Assembly (NCBI GenBank): GCA_933207985.1
Contig: OW240914.1
Span: 130,281,019 to 130,345,018, forward strand
DNA from: Pelobates cultripes
Taxonomy: Eukaryota; Chordata; Amphibia; Anura; Pelobatidae
DNA length: 64,000 nt
Reading direction: 5' to 3'
Shown: piece by piece, positions 22,701 to 32,825 of the stretch
How the letters are laid out: the number at the start of each line of letters is the position of its first letter
Position numbering within the stretch: the first letter of the stretch is position 1
Notes under the pieces: generated by a model
Database searches by the model: none
What the model saw: the letters and a program-made list of their open reading frames with translations, nothing else
What the model was told of the DNA's origin: nothing
Program-made: the position numbers and the translations under genes

Positions 22701-24291
22701 TTACAGATATACTGTTCATTACTTTGCAGCCCATTAGGGGCATTTCAGTACATTGAGTTCTAAATTACCATACGTTGACGCATACTGTCGCCTAGTTATC
22801 TCGTCTACGTCAATTATACAAACAATGCAGGTTAAAGCATTAGCAATCTAATAAAGACGGTAAATCAGAATTCCACTTGTTTCATATCATACATCGAGGC
22901 ATCACTCGACCTTCATTAGGAGCAAACGAATACAATTCAAATCCTTAACAGCTATTGGGGACTTGTCTCTGCACGCTTGACATTCACAAGGTTCTCCATG
23001 CGCATTCAATCATTTGTTACGCTATTTAATAATATATACATCTTACTATGTTATTTATGTTCAAGAAGTCCATCAGGACTAAATTTCGGTCATGCTATCT
23101 GTTTCTGTCTAAGAAATTACACCTATAGGCATCTTATAATACAGATAATTACGATCTCAAGCCTATCAAGTAACGATCATAGGGTAGTTGTTATACGACA
23201 TATTATCTTTAAGCTTAAAATCAAAGCTCCTTTTCAGGTTCCTCTCTTAAGAGCACATTTTCCCTACTGTAAGTCACGGTATTTTGCTGCTCATCGGTTC
23301 GCATCACGGCATAGTTTGTCAGATACCCTTTTCAGTCCCTTTTCTCCATGGTTCTACCAGTTATTACACATGTAAGGTTGCGTTAACTCTCCTCAAGAAA
23401 ACAAGTCTGCCAAGGGTCCCCTGCAGTATCCCCCGCCCTGGCCAATCCTAAAGTCCTGAGGTCAGGCCTTGCCTAAACGTAACTGTTGAGCTTAAGAAGA
23501 TTCAGTCCAGAGATCCTCTGCAGTGCAATAAGGTCTAATCATGCCTTAAGTTAGAGTTTTAAGCAGGTAGATTCGTCTACTATCACTAAGCAAAACTTAC
23601 CCTAAAGCTTACAATGTGGGTAAGTATTGTGTATGATTCAAGATAAATGCGTTCCAATTATAAATGGCTGCTTGCGCAATTTTTGCCACATCTCTTTGAA
23701 CTAGCCTACAATACAATTTAAAACTATACCTACAGGAATTTAACGTTACGTGTAGACCATATACCCAACAGCTCCCATTTTCTTTTATTATTCAGTAAGG
23801 TGCCGACTAGTGCACGAGATCAAAACTCCACAAATTATTCAATTCACTCCCTATCAACAGTAATTATTAGGGGGAGTTTTCAAATTAACCATTAAGCCTC
23901 CCCGTAATAACCCTGATAATTTAAGTCAGCAGCTCACTTGGCAATCTACGATTTATTCAGGCTTTACTTATTAGTAAAGAATTCAGGAATCAATCGTTAC
24001 ATTATCTATCTACTCCACATACCAAAACATATCAGTTGGGCGTTTTATATTGTGTGATATTTGTTACTTTAATTACTCCACCCAGGCCTTAATCCTTCTT
24101 CCTACTCGGGCTTCTCATTCCATGTCAATACAACAGCAGCCTCTAGAAGACGTGTTACGACACGCATAAGTGAATATGGTATGTTAGTTTACAATGGGAA
24201 CATTCCTAACCAAGGATAGAAATCAGACTCTCTTGTCGATAATGTGGCTAAACCATTGCTAATCTGTGAATTAATCTTGTCTTCTATTTTT
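19704..24291 (+). other. Noncoding interior of the Ngaro-like element
   Basis: About 4.6 kb with scattered stops in all frames and no recognisable RT, RNase H, recombinase or gag motif. Base composition is more even and less microsatellite-rich than the flanks. A weak tandem pattern is visible at about 21853-22190, with two related blocks around GCGAGGCCAACACCC / GAGAGGCCGACACCC followed by GGGCTTCACCTGTCAC / GGGCCTCACCTGTCAC. The interior may be either a decayed coding region or a captured or noncoding filler. Confidence 0.6.
21853..22190. repeat. Imperfect tandem block inside the Ngaro-like interior
   Basis: Two diverged units of about 130-140 bp share GAGGCC(A/G)ACACCC and GGG(C)TTCACCTGTCAC-type anchors, with GCAT(T)G(T/C)GGCA in both. 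Visible by eye only; alignment would be needed to fix the unit. Confidence 0.4.
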
Positions 24292-24403
24292 GCCCTCTTT
24301 TGCAGGCCTGACCTCTCGTCGGTTTCGGCACACCTCAACCGACTTTGGTCCTTATCGTACTACATACTTTTAGTTGTACGTCCTCGAATTACCCCGTACA
24401 CAA
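24292..24403 (+). repeat. Split direct repeat B1
   Basis: 112 bp from GCCCTCTTTTGCAGGCC to CCCCGTACACAA. It joins A2 directly at 24403/24404. Confidence 0.92.
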
Positions 24404-24497
24404 GTGGAAGGCGTATGCCTGAATTTGTGGGAGGGGTTATGTTACTATTTAAATCCCCAATAACCCCAGCTTACCTATCGTCGCCGTCTGAAAGTTC
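24404..24497 (+). repeat. Split direct repeat A2
   Basis: Second copy of A1. The B1-A2 junction CGTACACAA|GTGGAAGGCG matches what joining the two outer ends of the element would create. Confidence 0.92.
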
Positions 24498-24541
24498 CCC
24501 TCCCACCTCACCCTTTGTTATTTTCAATTTATACCAGGTGG

Positions 24542-24653
24542 GCCCTCTTTTGCAGGCCTGACCTCTCGTCGGTTTCGGCACACCTCAACCGACTTTGGTC
24601 CTTATCGTACTACATACTTTTAGTTGTACGTCCTCGAATTACCCCGTACACAA
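24542..24653 (+). repeat. Split direct repeat B2
   Basis: Second copy of B1; ends at the TA tract. A 44-bp unique spacer (24498-24541) separates it from A2. Confidence 0.92.
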
Positions 24654-25314
24654 ATATATATATATATATCTTTTCTTCTTCACACCCCCAGACAAACCAA
24701 AGAAAGACTGAGTCAGGAGATGGTACACAGTGTTCAGGCTCTTGGCGAGTGCTAACAGATGAGGGCCTAAGAGCAGGTACAAGCCTGCATATGGCTAGTG
24801 ATTAATACGTCCTGCATATCCAAAATGTAAACATCCCATGAACCTACCACGCTCTGCTACACCATATACCAGCCGACACCACTACATATCTTGTACAGTA
24901 TGTATACTGTCACAAAAATGTAACAACCAAATATGTAACCTACCTTGACTGTTAAGCTGCACTTTTCAAAGACCTGTACACTCTAATCTTTGTGCATTGA
25001 TATGAGATGTTGTCCTAAATCTACTTGTGCTAAAAAAATAAAAAAAATAAAAGTATTTAAAAAAAATAAATCAGAAATCAGTCTGTGTAAATAAGATACA
25101 TTGTTCTCGATCCAAATTAAATTTCAGTTGCACAAATTATTAGTACGTCACCTAAAATTTCTTAGTGCAGCCAGGCCCCTGGTCACACCCCCACTCACAC
25201 CCAAAAATTAAAGTGTCCTTCTCTGTCCATCTGAATGTAGATAGAGGAATACCACAATAGAAACTAAAATCATGACACCAGATTTCCATTAGGAAAATTA
25301 CCATCAGGAATATA
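24654..25314. other. Unassigned DNA after TA tract
   Basis: Starts with the remaining (AT)n at 24654-24669, then A-rich DNA with no supported feature. Confidence 0.4.
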
Positions 25315-25565
25315 TTTGAAGGGGCACTCTGGACCCCTAAAGCACTTCAGCTTAGCAGGTGACTTTATAGAATCCAACAGGATTATTTACTAAAGACATA
25401 ATTCAAACTGAATTTCAAATTTAAGGCCAAACTACGCAAACTGGAAGTATTGCTGAATCAGAGAAGGTTTCCGGTTCGGCTACTTTCACCCTAAATGTTC
25501 ACTTTGCATTCTCACTTTAGTGAATAACCTTCAAAGTTTCCCAGTTAAAAATAATTTCATAGGGG
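25315..25565. repeat. Frog-type MITE fragments
   Basis: GGGGCACTCTGGACCCCTAA resembles an internal or end portion of the TTAA MITEs. The following AATTCAAACTGAATTTCAAA...AAGGCCAAACTA segment matches those at 39775-39880 and 40209-40345. Boundaries are not defined. Confidence 0.45.
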
Positions 25566-27051
25566 CAGTAAACTAAGCAGTGCATTTTAATTTACATCAC
25601 TTCTCCAAGACTATATAGTCTGTCTGCTGATTGATTAATTAGCTTGACCATGACGGGGCTTGTCAAAGGAAGGGCAGAGTGTACCGTGACTTTTAATCTA
25701 CTGATTGAGACACACTCACAAACTAATATGCATTCACACCAGTTTCTTCACTGAACATGTCCCACCCCTGTTATCTGCAGGCACATGCAGTGCTGTAGGG
25801 CTCCATGAATCTAGATATCGAATAGCTGTGCACTAGGAGTGGACACCAAGCCCTCATATCTAAGGGCTACACTCCACCCTCCCCAGGCCTTAATAAGCTC
25901 AGTCTGCAAATACACAGAGCACTTATAGTGTTATATGCTATGGTAAATATCGCATTTATATAATGAATGGAGAATGCATAGATGTGCATAACTCAGTTAT
26001 ATAGACAGCTACAGTAACAATAGCCAGTTATCTGTTTATTTCTATGCCTCTCTTCCTCTCCTTCTCTCTTGGATCATGTCATTAACTCCCTCTCTCCTTC
26101 TGTCTATATCTGGATTCCCATTCTCCCATATGTAAGATTAAGCATATTGCATAGTGCCAAAATGTTGCTAAGCCTTGCCCATACAATTTTTTTAGCCAAA
26201 TATTGAGATAGGGAAACCTCCTTATTATCATATCCAAAGCAGAAAATATGGATTTGAAATCCTCAATTTTTTGTCAAAATGCTACCTAACGTCTCCATAA
26301 ACTATAAGCACTGCATTCTGATTAATTAATAACCTAAATAATGGTAGAGATCAGGTAAGGTTCTAATCTTTCAATCTGCTTTACATAGGGTCAAATAGGG
26401 AGGCTGCGGTAGACAGGACTCCTCTCCTAGAGAGCTGGTGTTTCTTAAAAACTACTCTAAATTTGAATTTGCCAGATGTGACACACAATTGAACACCAAG
26501 TGCAGTTCATCCAAAGCCATATCTTGATTATTGGCCCCTTCAGCATATTTTTCTTTGTGTATTGATGTCATTACTTCCTGATTGTTTGAAATTAATCTCT
26601 GCAAATTAAGCTTGCACAGAGTTACCTAGCTTTCCTGATCAGCTGGATAGCTTAATTTACTGATTGTACACTTATAAGATCATTGTCAACATGGAAATTT
26701 CTTTCTATCAACTGGATGGTGACTTCACTGAAGTTATTAGCCTTTGAGCAGCAAGATGTTTGAGTCCATAGTTGGCCCAACCTGGCAATGAAGCTGCTCC
26801 AAACAAATGTACCTTCATTCTATACTCCACTGGTTGAGATTTGAAGTCCCCATTGTCCTATCAAAGGATCTCAGGTAGGTCTTCTGCCTTCACATGAAAC
26901 TGGTGGAACATGCATTCTATATCTCACATTATTGCCACTGGGCCCTATCAGAAATGACAAAACAGCTGTCAGGGTGTTTATCACTCTGGACCAATTAGCA
27001 AATTCAATGACATGTTTTGGAACCTTGCTGAGCAGCCAAATACTACACATA
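25566..27051. other. Unassigned intergenic DNA
   Basis: No gene, RNA or named repeat that I can support. Confidence 0.4.
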
Positions 27052-27822
27052 TGTAACGGATCACCTGGCACCCCGACTGGGTACCTCCGTTGAAGGATGC
27101 TCCTAGCGCTTCCTGAGGGCTCCAAGCACTCTAGCAGACACCACAACCACCGCAGACCGAACCTCTCTTCAATCAGAGCGAAGCAGGAACAAGCTTTTAC
27201 AAGAGCTTAGGTGTGATTAGAGCAAGGGAATATGCAGAGCATAGCAATCCCTTGTAGCAGATCCCCCAATAAGAGACGAGACTCCAAATTGAGGGTGAAG
27301 TAGAACTGACTGTACTGGCACATACAGCCTCTTTTATTAACATTCTACAAACATAGTACTGCCCACAGGGTTTTGCAGAACAACCAATCAATACGACAAT
27401 ACACTCAGACACTCCCACACAAAATCCTCCCCTCTGCCTGTGATATAATTACTGAACCCAATGGTCTAATGTAATTATCACAGGCAGGAAAGTATACAGT
27501 TTTACACAATATTGATAACTCTAAAAGTATACATCACATTCACATTACATTTTCAGAATCAGCATACTCCAAATACAAACATACGTCAAAATCATACAAA
27601 TTGGTCCAGTGGGTCAAAAGTTAGATCAACGTCCTTTGTGACCAAATAAAGTATGCCTTTTCTGCGCAAAACCAGTTCCACAGAGTCTATCCTGGAGATA
27701 ATTGGGAAGTAATCGAGTTATCTCCAAGGACAGAGGCAAAACTCCATTGAACACATGGTAGCAAAAGACAATAAAATACATAAAAATATATAACTCGGCA
27801 GCTATTGCATAAAACAGGTACA
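27052..27822 (-). mobile_element. Ty3/gypsy LTR, minus strand (probably 5'-truncated solo LTR)
   Basis: On the minus strand the segment ends GGATCCGTTACA, like GGTCCGTTACA at the end of the LTR at 44828-45813. The two also share the block CCTTGGAGATAA...TTATCTCCAGGA and a GAGTCTCGTCTCTTATTGGG-like region, and AATAAAAGAGGC precedes the latter. The start of the LTR on this strand (right side) is not clear. No internal sequence belongs to it on either side. Confidence 0.65.
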
Positions 27823-27872
27823 TTCAACATGTGGGTTTTGTTGCAGGATGCCAAGAGTCAGAAAACACATGG

Positions 27873-28740
27873 AAAGTTATTAACATCATGCATAACCTTC
27901 AAAAAAACTGTGGAGAGGAGTCTGATTGTGTCCTTAGATAAGGAAAAGGTCCTTGGGGATTTTTGGAGGTGGTGTTACTTAAATTTGGCATAGCTGCTGG
28001 TATCCTGCCGGCGGTAAGGCCTTGTACAGCTCACTTACCTCACAAGTGCTTTTCAATAACAAATGGACCCTTTTTCAATAACAAAAATAAGACGAAACAG
28101 GGCTGCCCAGTACTTTACCACCTTCTTTACAGAATGGCACTAGAACCCCTAGCACAGATCACCAAAAACCCCTTCAATATTTGTTCACTTCACATATGAT
28201 GTGTTCCTTACCCTTAGACAACCCAAGATATCTTTCTCTCTAACCTTTTGGCAGTTATAACTGGTTATGGGAACCAGTCTTATAAGTTGAATGTCACCAA
28301 AACCCAGGCGCTGGTATTCGGAATACCAGAAAAGGCAATAGATAACCTGCGTACTTCTTTCTATCTAGATTGAGAATTGACTATGTTACATTTATGGGAC
28401 TTAAAAGCACTAAGAATCTAACAGACTTATTGAAACACAACTATGACACACTTTTACGTGATACAATAGATCTACTAAAAACTCTGGAACAGAAGTTCCT
28501 GACATAGCTGGGCAGATTGGTGGCTGTGAAAAATATCTTTACTCCTGAAATTTCAATATCTATTCAGAATTTTGCTAATTTACGTTCCCAAATCCTACCT
28601 AGACAAACTCCAAAAGATTTTGACCTGTTTTGTATGGGACAATCGCAAAGTCCAAGTGGCTACAAAAATGTTCTATAAACCACTAGAAAATGAAGGACTT
28701 GGCTTACCAAATGTTAAATTGCATTAAAAAGTGACTATTC
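27873..28740 (+). pseudogene. Tx1/L1-type LINE ORF2 fragment
   Basis: Scattered but colinear RT motifs in shifting plus-strand frames: VSLDKEKVLGDFW (the SLDAEKAFD block), TKQGCPVLYHLLYRMALEPL, a ruined catalytic box reading TYDVFLTL, then CFVWDNRKVQ and ENEGLGLPNVKL. The order matches the LINE at 16005-19112. Several frameshifts; no ORF1, endonuclease or 3' end. Its right edge abuts the gypsy element near 28848. Confidence 0.75.
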
Positions 28741-28848
28741 TGACCATGTGATAGCGCCTCATACCATCTTTAACCCACCACAGTTGATTGAGATTGAGTC
28801 TCATTCGACTTGACCCAAAGTATAAAGTATCTATTTTTTTTTTATTAC

Positions 28849-29951
28849 AGGCAGCCTGGCAGGGCCCATACCAGGTGGTAGAGCAGAAATGCAACAGCCC
28901 TTGCTCTGGAACAGGAAGGTGATGAATGCTCCTTGTCCGCCTAGGGCACGGGAGTCAGACAGGTGAGTTAGAGGATGCTAAGTTGGGAGAGCAGCTGAGT
29001 CCTCAGGATCCTACCCAGGTACTCCAGTTGCTCGAGGAGAAGAAAGTCACCTTCTCCAACGTGTCTGGGTACACCCTTTTGGCTGCTCACCGGGTAGAGA
29101 CACCAGGTCAACTCCCACTACGCCAACCCCTATACCAAATCCCTGAATCGGTGCAGGAGAATATGCGAAAGAAAATCCAGGAGTCCTCCGACAGTCCCTG
29201 GGCCTCCCCAGTTGTTCTAGTGATAAAACCGGGCAGTACAATAAAACTGTGTCGGATGCCTATCCTATACCTAGGATAGGAGAGTTACTAGATAGAATGG
29301 CTAGGGGCCAGTACCTTACTGCGATAGTACCTTAGGCAGTGCCCTCAGTACCTTACTTTGTAAGGGATACTGGCAGCTCCCCCTAGCCACAAAAGCAATC
29401 CCTAAGTCAGCCTTCGTCACCCCGTTCGTCTTGTACCAATTTTGAGTCATGCCGTTCGGGATGAATAACGCTCTGGCTACCTTTCAGAGGATGGTAGACC
29501 AGCTCCTAGATGGGTTCCAGGACCAAGCCTGTGCATATCTGGACGATATCACCATCTTCAGTGATACCTGGCAGGAGCACTTGACCCATATAGGAGTGGT
29601 CCTAGATAGGATCAGGGAAGCGGGCTTAACCCTTAATCCCAGCAAATGCAATATAGGGATGGCCGAGGTACAGTACCTTGGTCACAGAGTGAGATGCGGA
29701 CAGCAAAAGCCTGAGCCCGCTAAGATTGAGGCAGTGGCCCAGTTGACTACCCCCAGAATGAAGACTCAGGTGTTAGCCTTCCTTGTGATGGCAGGGTATT
29801 ATAGGAAGTTTGTGCCCAATTATAGTGCCCTGGCCAAGCCCCTTACTGATCTTACCCGTAAAAACCTAATCAGTAGTCTGGGCCCAGGAGTGTGAGCAGG
29901 CATTCCAGCAGTTAAAACAGGCCCTTGTGAATGCCCCGTCTTGGCAGCTCC
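28849..29951 (+). pseudogene. Ty3/gypsy pol, left part (integrase end and RT)
   Basis: The first residues read AWQGPYQVVE, the GPY/F signature of a Ty3/gypsy integrase C-terminus. RT follows within about 150 bp: SPWASPVVLV (29161-29225), a gap with stops and a small deletion, MPFGMNNALATFQRMVD, the catalytic YLDD in AYLDDITIF, and YLGH, then MAGYYRKFVPNYS in the connection (29449-29880). The frame shifts near 29870 and again near 29937. The reading is cut at 29951 by the gag-only LTR element and resumes at 32363. Having integrase upstream of RT, with none after RNase H, matches the unusual gene order of Gmr1-like elements. Confidence 0.85.
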
Positions 29952-29956
29952 CAATC

Positions 29957-30424
29957 TGTCAGGGCTTACCTGGGTTGGGAGTCCGGCAGGCAGAGATGTG
30001 TGCTCACCCTTGAAAGAAAACACAGGCCGAGGTGGTCAGGCAAGAATTCATGGCCTGTGAGTCAGTGCACGGGGGCTGTGCAGGATAATTCCGAGTCACT
30101 GTACAGGAACGGATAAACCAGGAGAATAGTCGTGGGAAGCCAAGGGTCAGAGGATGCCAGAAGTCAGAATAAACGGTTCAAGAGCAAACTGGAGAACAGG
30201 GAACAGCAAACCGATCACCAGAGTCAAGAAACTGACACTGCCTTCTGGGAGAGGCAGTGTTATATACCTGGCTAACGAGACATCAACTTCAGGTGTAACA
30301 TGAGTGGCAGGAGTAGTTCCACTAAATGTCCAGCCGACAGGGTTAGATACAGGCAATAGTAAAGCTGAGCAATGACTCAGAGGTAACATAACAGCACCAG
30401 AACCCCCAGGTTCAAATTTTGACA
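29957..30424 (-). repeat. 3' LTR of the gag-only element
   Basis: 468 bp. Starts TGTCAGGGCTTACCTGG and ends TTTTGACA on the plus strand. Shorter than its partner LTR by about 120 bp, through internal deletions or differing tandem content. Confidence 0.88.
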
Positions 30425-30673
30425 GTACCCCCTCCTCAAAGCTGCCTTTAGGCAAAAAAAAGAAAAGCAAGTACATCCCAGGAGGTCACTTTTTAGACTT
30501 CTTGTTTCTGGTGTTGCCAGCAGGAGCGGAGGATATAGCTTGGGCGGTCTTGCTGGCTTGCAGTGCCCTTTCAAAGTCATGCAAGTGTTCTGAAACCACT
30601 AGCGTCCCATCAGATGCACAAGTGTAGCCAACAGGAGGATCTTTCTTCACATAACAATTCGTAGTCTCAGGTA

Positions 30674-31753
30674 CTACGGGAGAGAGGTTAAGGTTGGCAA
30701 TGGATTTGGTGCTAGCGGCAAGTACCTTGGTCCCGGAGTCTTAATCTCTGAACCTTTTTCCTTAGGCACATTACCAGAAACAGAGTTTGTAGCTTTCAAA
30801 GCTTTTTCAAACATCACCAAATCTGTTTTGCGAACCATGGTACCATTGGAGGCATAGGTACAGTCCGTAGTTAACTCCTCTTTAGGGTGACAGGAAGTGG
30901 TGATGGTACCAGCTTTAACATGAGTGTCTTCCGGTGGAGGTTCAGACTTCTCAGGAGTACTGGGTATGTTATTCACCATAGTCTGAGTTCCCTTCTGTGT
31001 CACAGAACGGGGACATGGATGGCAGCAACCTTGGCAGCTTCTAGACGGTGTTTCTGAGATGACTGGATAAGTCCGTAGGGCACCCAATAGAAGAGGTCTT
31101 TGCCTGGGTGGACGAATTGGGTAGAGAGAGGTGAAATGCCCTCTTTCTCGACAGTATAGGCAAAGTCCATGGGCTCTCCTACAGTCCTTTTCCTTTAGAG
31201 GCAACCTAGTCCTGGTAAGTCCAATCTCCATAGGTTCCTCTTTATCCACTGAAGTCTCCCTCGGGACCGGATCATAGAGAGGCAACAAGGAGGCTTCGTG
31301 TTGGTACAGGGTCTCACTATTCCTGGGAACCTGGGGTTTTCTGTGACATGGATCAGGCTTAGTCCCTGTAGTCTTGCACTGCGAGTCCATAGCAGACATG
31401 AACGACCCCCAGCTGTCTAGGACAGGACTTTTAGCCAGTACCATCTGGTGTGCCCATGACTTGATTCCTCCATACAGCAGGTTGATAGCTGCACGTACCA
31501 TAACAAAGTCACTGGCATAGGTACGTGGCTTTAAGGCAAATAATATCTCACAGTCCACCCTAAAGCACTGGAATGATGTACGGCTACCGTCAAATCTTTC
31601 TGGCATGATGACGAATGGTTTAGGAGAAGCAGGTTCCGGGGCTGGGTGTACTGCGCCTTTAAGAAGCACTACTTCTCGTTGCAAGTCCAAGAAAGTCTGG
31701 GCCGGGCTGGACACTTGCTGGGACAAGAGTAAGCACATCTCTGCTGACTCCAT
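30674..31753 (-). CDS. Gag-like protein of the nonautonomous LTR element
   Basis: A 359-codon frame starting 15 bp inside the upstream LTR edge. The N-terminal part contains FVIMPERFDGSRTSFQCF (about 47-64), typical of Ty3/gypsy (sushi-like) gag. Around residue 198 there is a zinc knuckle CLYCRERGHFTSLY: Cys198, Cys201 and His206 are present but the fourth ligand is Tyr211 rather than Cys, so nucleic-acid binding may be weakened. The region near residues 120-140 looks shortened against a full capsid domain. The rest is Pro/Thr/Lys-rich without motifs. No pol follows; the frame ends about 250 bp from the other LTR. It would need pol from a related element. Whether it is still expressed is unknown. 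Confidence 0.75.
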   Translation of the reverse strand: MESAEMCLLLSQQVSSPAQTFLDLQREVVLLKGAVHPAPEPASPKPFVIMPERFDGSRTSFQCFRVDCEILFALKPRTYASDFVMVRAAINLLYGGIKSWAHQMVLAKSPVLDSWGSFMSAMDSQCKTTGTKPDPCHRKPQVPRNSETLYQHEASLLPLYDPVPRETSVDKEEPMEIGLTRTRLPLKEKDCRRAHGLCLYCRERGHFTSLYPIRPPRQRPLLLGALRTYPVISETPSRSCQGCCHPCPRSVTQKGTQTMVNNIPSTPEKSEPPPEDTHVKAGTITTSCHPKEELTTDCTYASNGTMVRKTDLVMFEKALKATNSVSGNVPKEKGSEIKTPGPRYLPLAPNPLPTLTSLP

Positions 31754-31768
31754 ATGGTCAGTTCATTC

Positions 31769-32357
31769 TGTCAGGGCTTACCTGAATGGGAGTCTGTAGC
31801 GCAGATATATGTGCTCACCCTTGCAAGTAAACACAGGCCAAGGTGGTCAGGTAAGAATTCACCTGGCCTGTGAGTCGGTGCATGGGGACTGTGCAGGATG
31901 ATGCTCCAAATCGCAGTGCAGATACGGACATAAACAGGAGAATCGTCGTTGGTAAGCCAAAGATCAGTGAGTGCCAGAAATCAGGATAAACCAGTAGAGA
32001 GCCGAGGTCAGAGGATGCCAGAAGTCAGGGTACACGAAATACCAAGCCAAGGTCAGGAATCAACAGGAGAACACGAAACAGCAATACTTGAACCAGAGTC
32101 AATGAACTGACACTGCCCTCAGGGAGAAGCAGTGTCTTATACCTGGCTAATCAGCCACAGGTGAACCATGAGTGACAGGAGCAGTCTCAGATAACGTCCA
32201 GCCCCCAGTGCTGGATACAAGGCAAGAGTAGACTTCTGAATATTTCCTGAGATGTATGGTGGCTCAGAGGCAAAAAATAGCAGCCCCAAGACTACAGAGT
32301 ACTCGGGTTCAAATCCTCTATTGGGCACCTCTAGATGTTGCGGTGAGAACCGTGACA
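31769..32357 (-). repeat. 5' LTR of the gag-only element
   Basis: 589 bp, plus strand TGTCAGGGCTTACCTGAATG to AACCGTGACA. The plus strand near its right edge (about 32258-32335) has GGTGGCTCAGAGGC and GGGTTCAAATCCT, which resemble tRNA A and B boxes. Confidence 0.88.
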
Positions 32358-32362
32358 CAATC

Positions 32363-32744
32363 CAACTAAACATTTTCTTTTTCATACAGACGCTTATATG
32401 TTTGGATTGGAGGCAGTACTGAGCCAAGTCGGCCCCGATGGCAGAGAACATCCCGTGGCTTCAAGCAGTTACCCCGAGAATTAAGCTACACCGCCATCGA
32501 GAAGGAATGCCTGGCTGTGGTGTGGGCCCTGAAAAAAGTTACAGCTTTATTTATATGGACAACCATTCTCTTTTGTCACTGATCACAACCCGTTAGTATG
32601 GCTGATCCGGGTGGCTGGGAACAATGCCAGGCTGCTGCGCTGGAGTTTGGCACTGCAGCCTTTTGACTTCACTATTCACTACCGCCCCAGGAAACAAAAT
32701 GGAAATGCCGACGGGTTGTCCAGACAGACAAAACTTGAGAAGTG
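32363..32744 (+). pseudogene. Ty3/gypsy pol, right part (RNase H)
   Basis: Resumes the pol reading immediately after the target duplication with FGLEAVLSQVG, then ELSYTAIEKECLAVVWALKK (one frameshift upstream), a stretch around TDHNPLVWL (another frameshift), and FTIHYRPRKQNGNADGLSRQ, the classic end of a gypsy RNase H. It stops at about 32744 and no integrase follows; instead a purine-rich tract and LTR begin within about 80 bp. Together with the left part this is one broken pol gene. Confidence 0.85.
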
Positions 32745-32825
32745 ATCCGTGAGCACCCCAGACATCCCCAAGCCGATCCATCTGGATAAGACTGTGTATG
32801 CTGGCTTGTGGTTATGGGGGAGCAT

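Larger units (their letters stand above)
19610..24653 (+). mobile_element. Ngaro/PAT-type tyrosine-recombinase retrotransposon, nonautonomous
   Basis: A 5044-bp element defined by split direct repeats in the order A1 - interior - B1 - A2 - spacer - B2. A1 (19610-19703) and A2 (24404-24497) are 94 bp and appear identical; B1 (24292-24403) and B2 (24542-24653) are 112 bp and appear identical. This arrangement is diagnostic of Ngaro/PAT members of the DIRS order, which integrate via tyrosine recombinase from a circular DNA and make no target duplication. Consistent with that, the element lies within a TA tract with no duplicated target. The interior has only short open frames (at most 132 aa) with no RT, RNase H or recombinase motif that I can read, so it appears to be mobilised in trans. 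Orientation is inferred from A1 being the isolated repeat. Confidence 0.85.
29957..32357 (-). mobile_element. Gag-only nonautonomous LTR retrotransposon nested in gypsy pol
   Basis: A 2401-bp element oriented on the minus strand: LTRs at 29957-30424 and 31769-32357, both TG...CA (plus strand TGTCAGGGCTTACC at their left edges), and a 5-bp target duplication CAATC at 29952-29956 and 32358-32362. It carries one minus-strand frame resembling gag and no protease, RT or integrase. A purine-rich tract (TTGAGGAGGGGGTAC on the minus strand) precedes the downstream LTR. It interrupts the host gypsy pol between RT and RNase H; the two pol halves match up across one copy of the duplication. It resembles the TR-GAG class of nonautonomous elements. 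Confidence 0.9.

Noticed and set aside
22977..23375. 132-aa frame inside the Ngaro-like interior as a possible gene
   Set aside because: No RT, recombinase or other motif; length is within chance for this composition.
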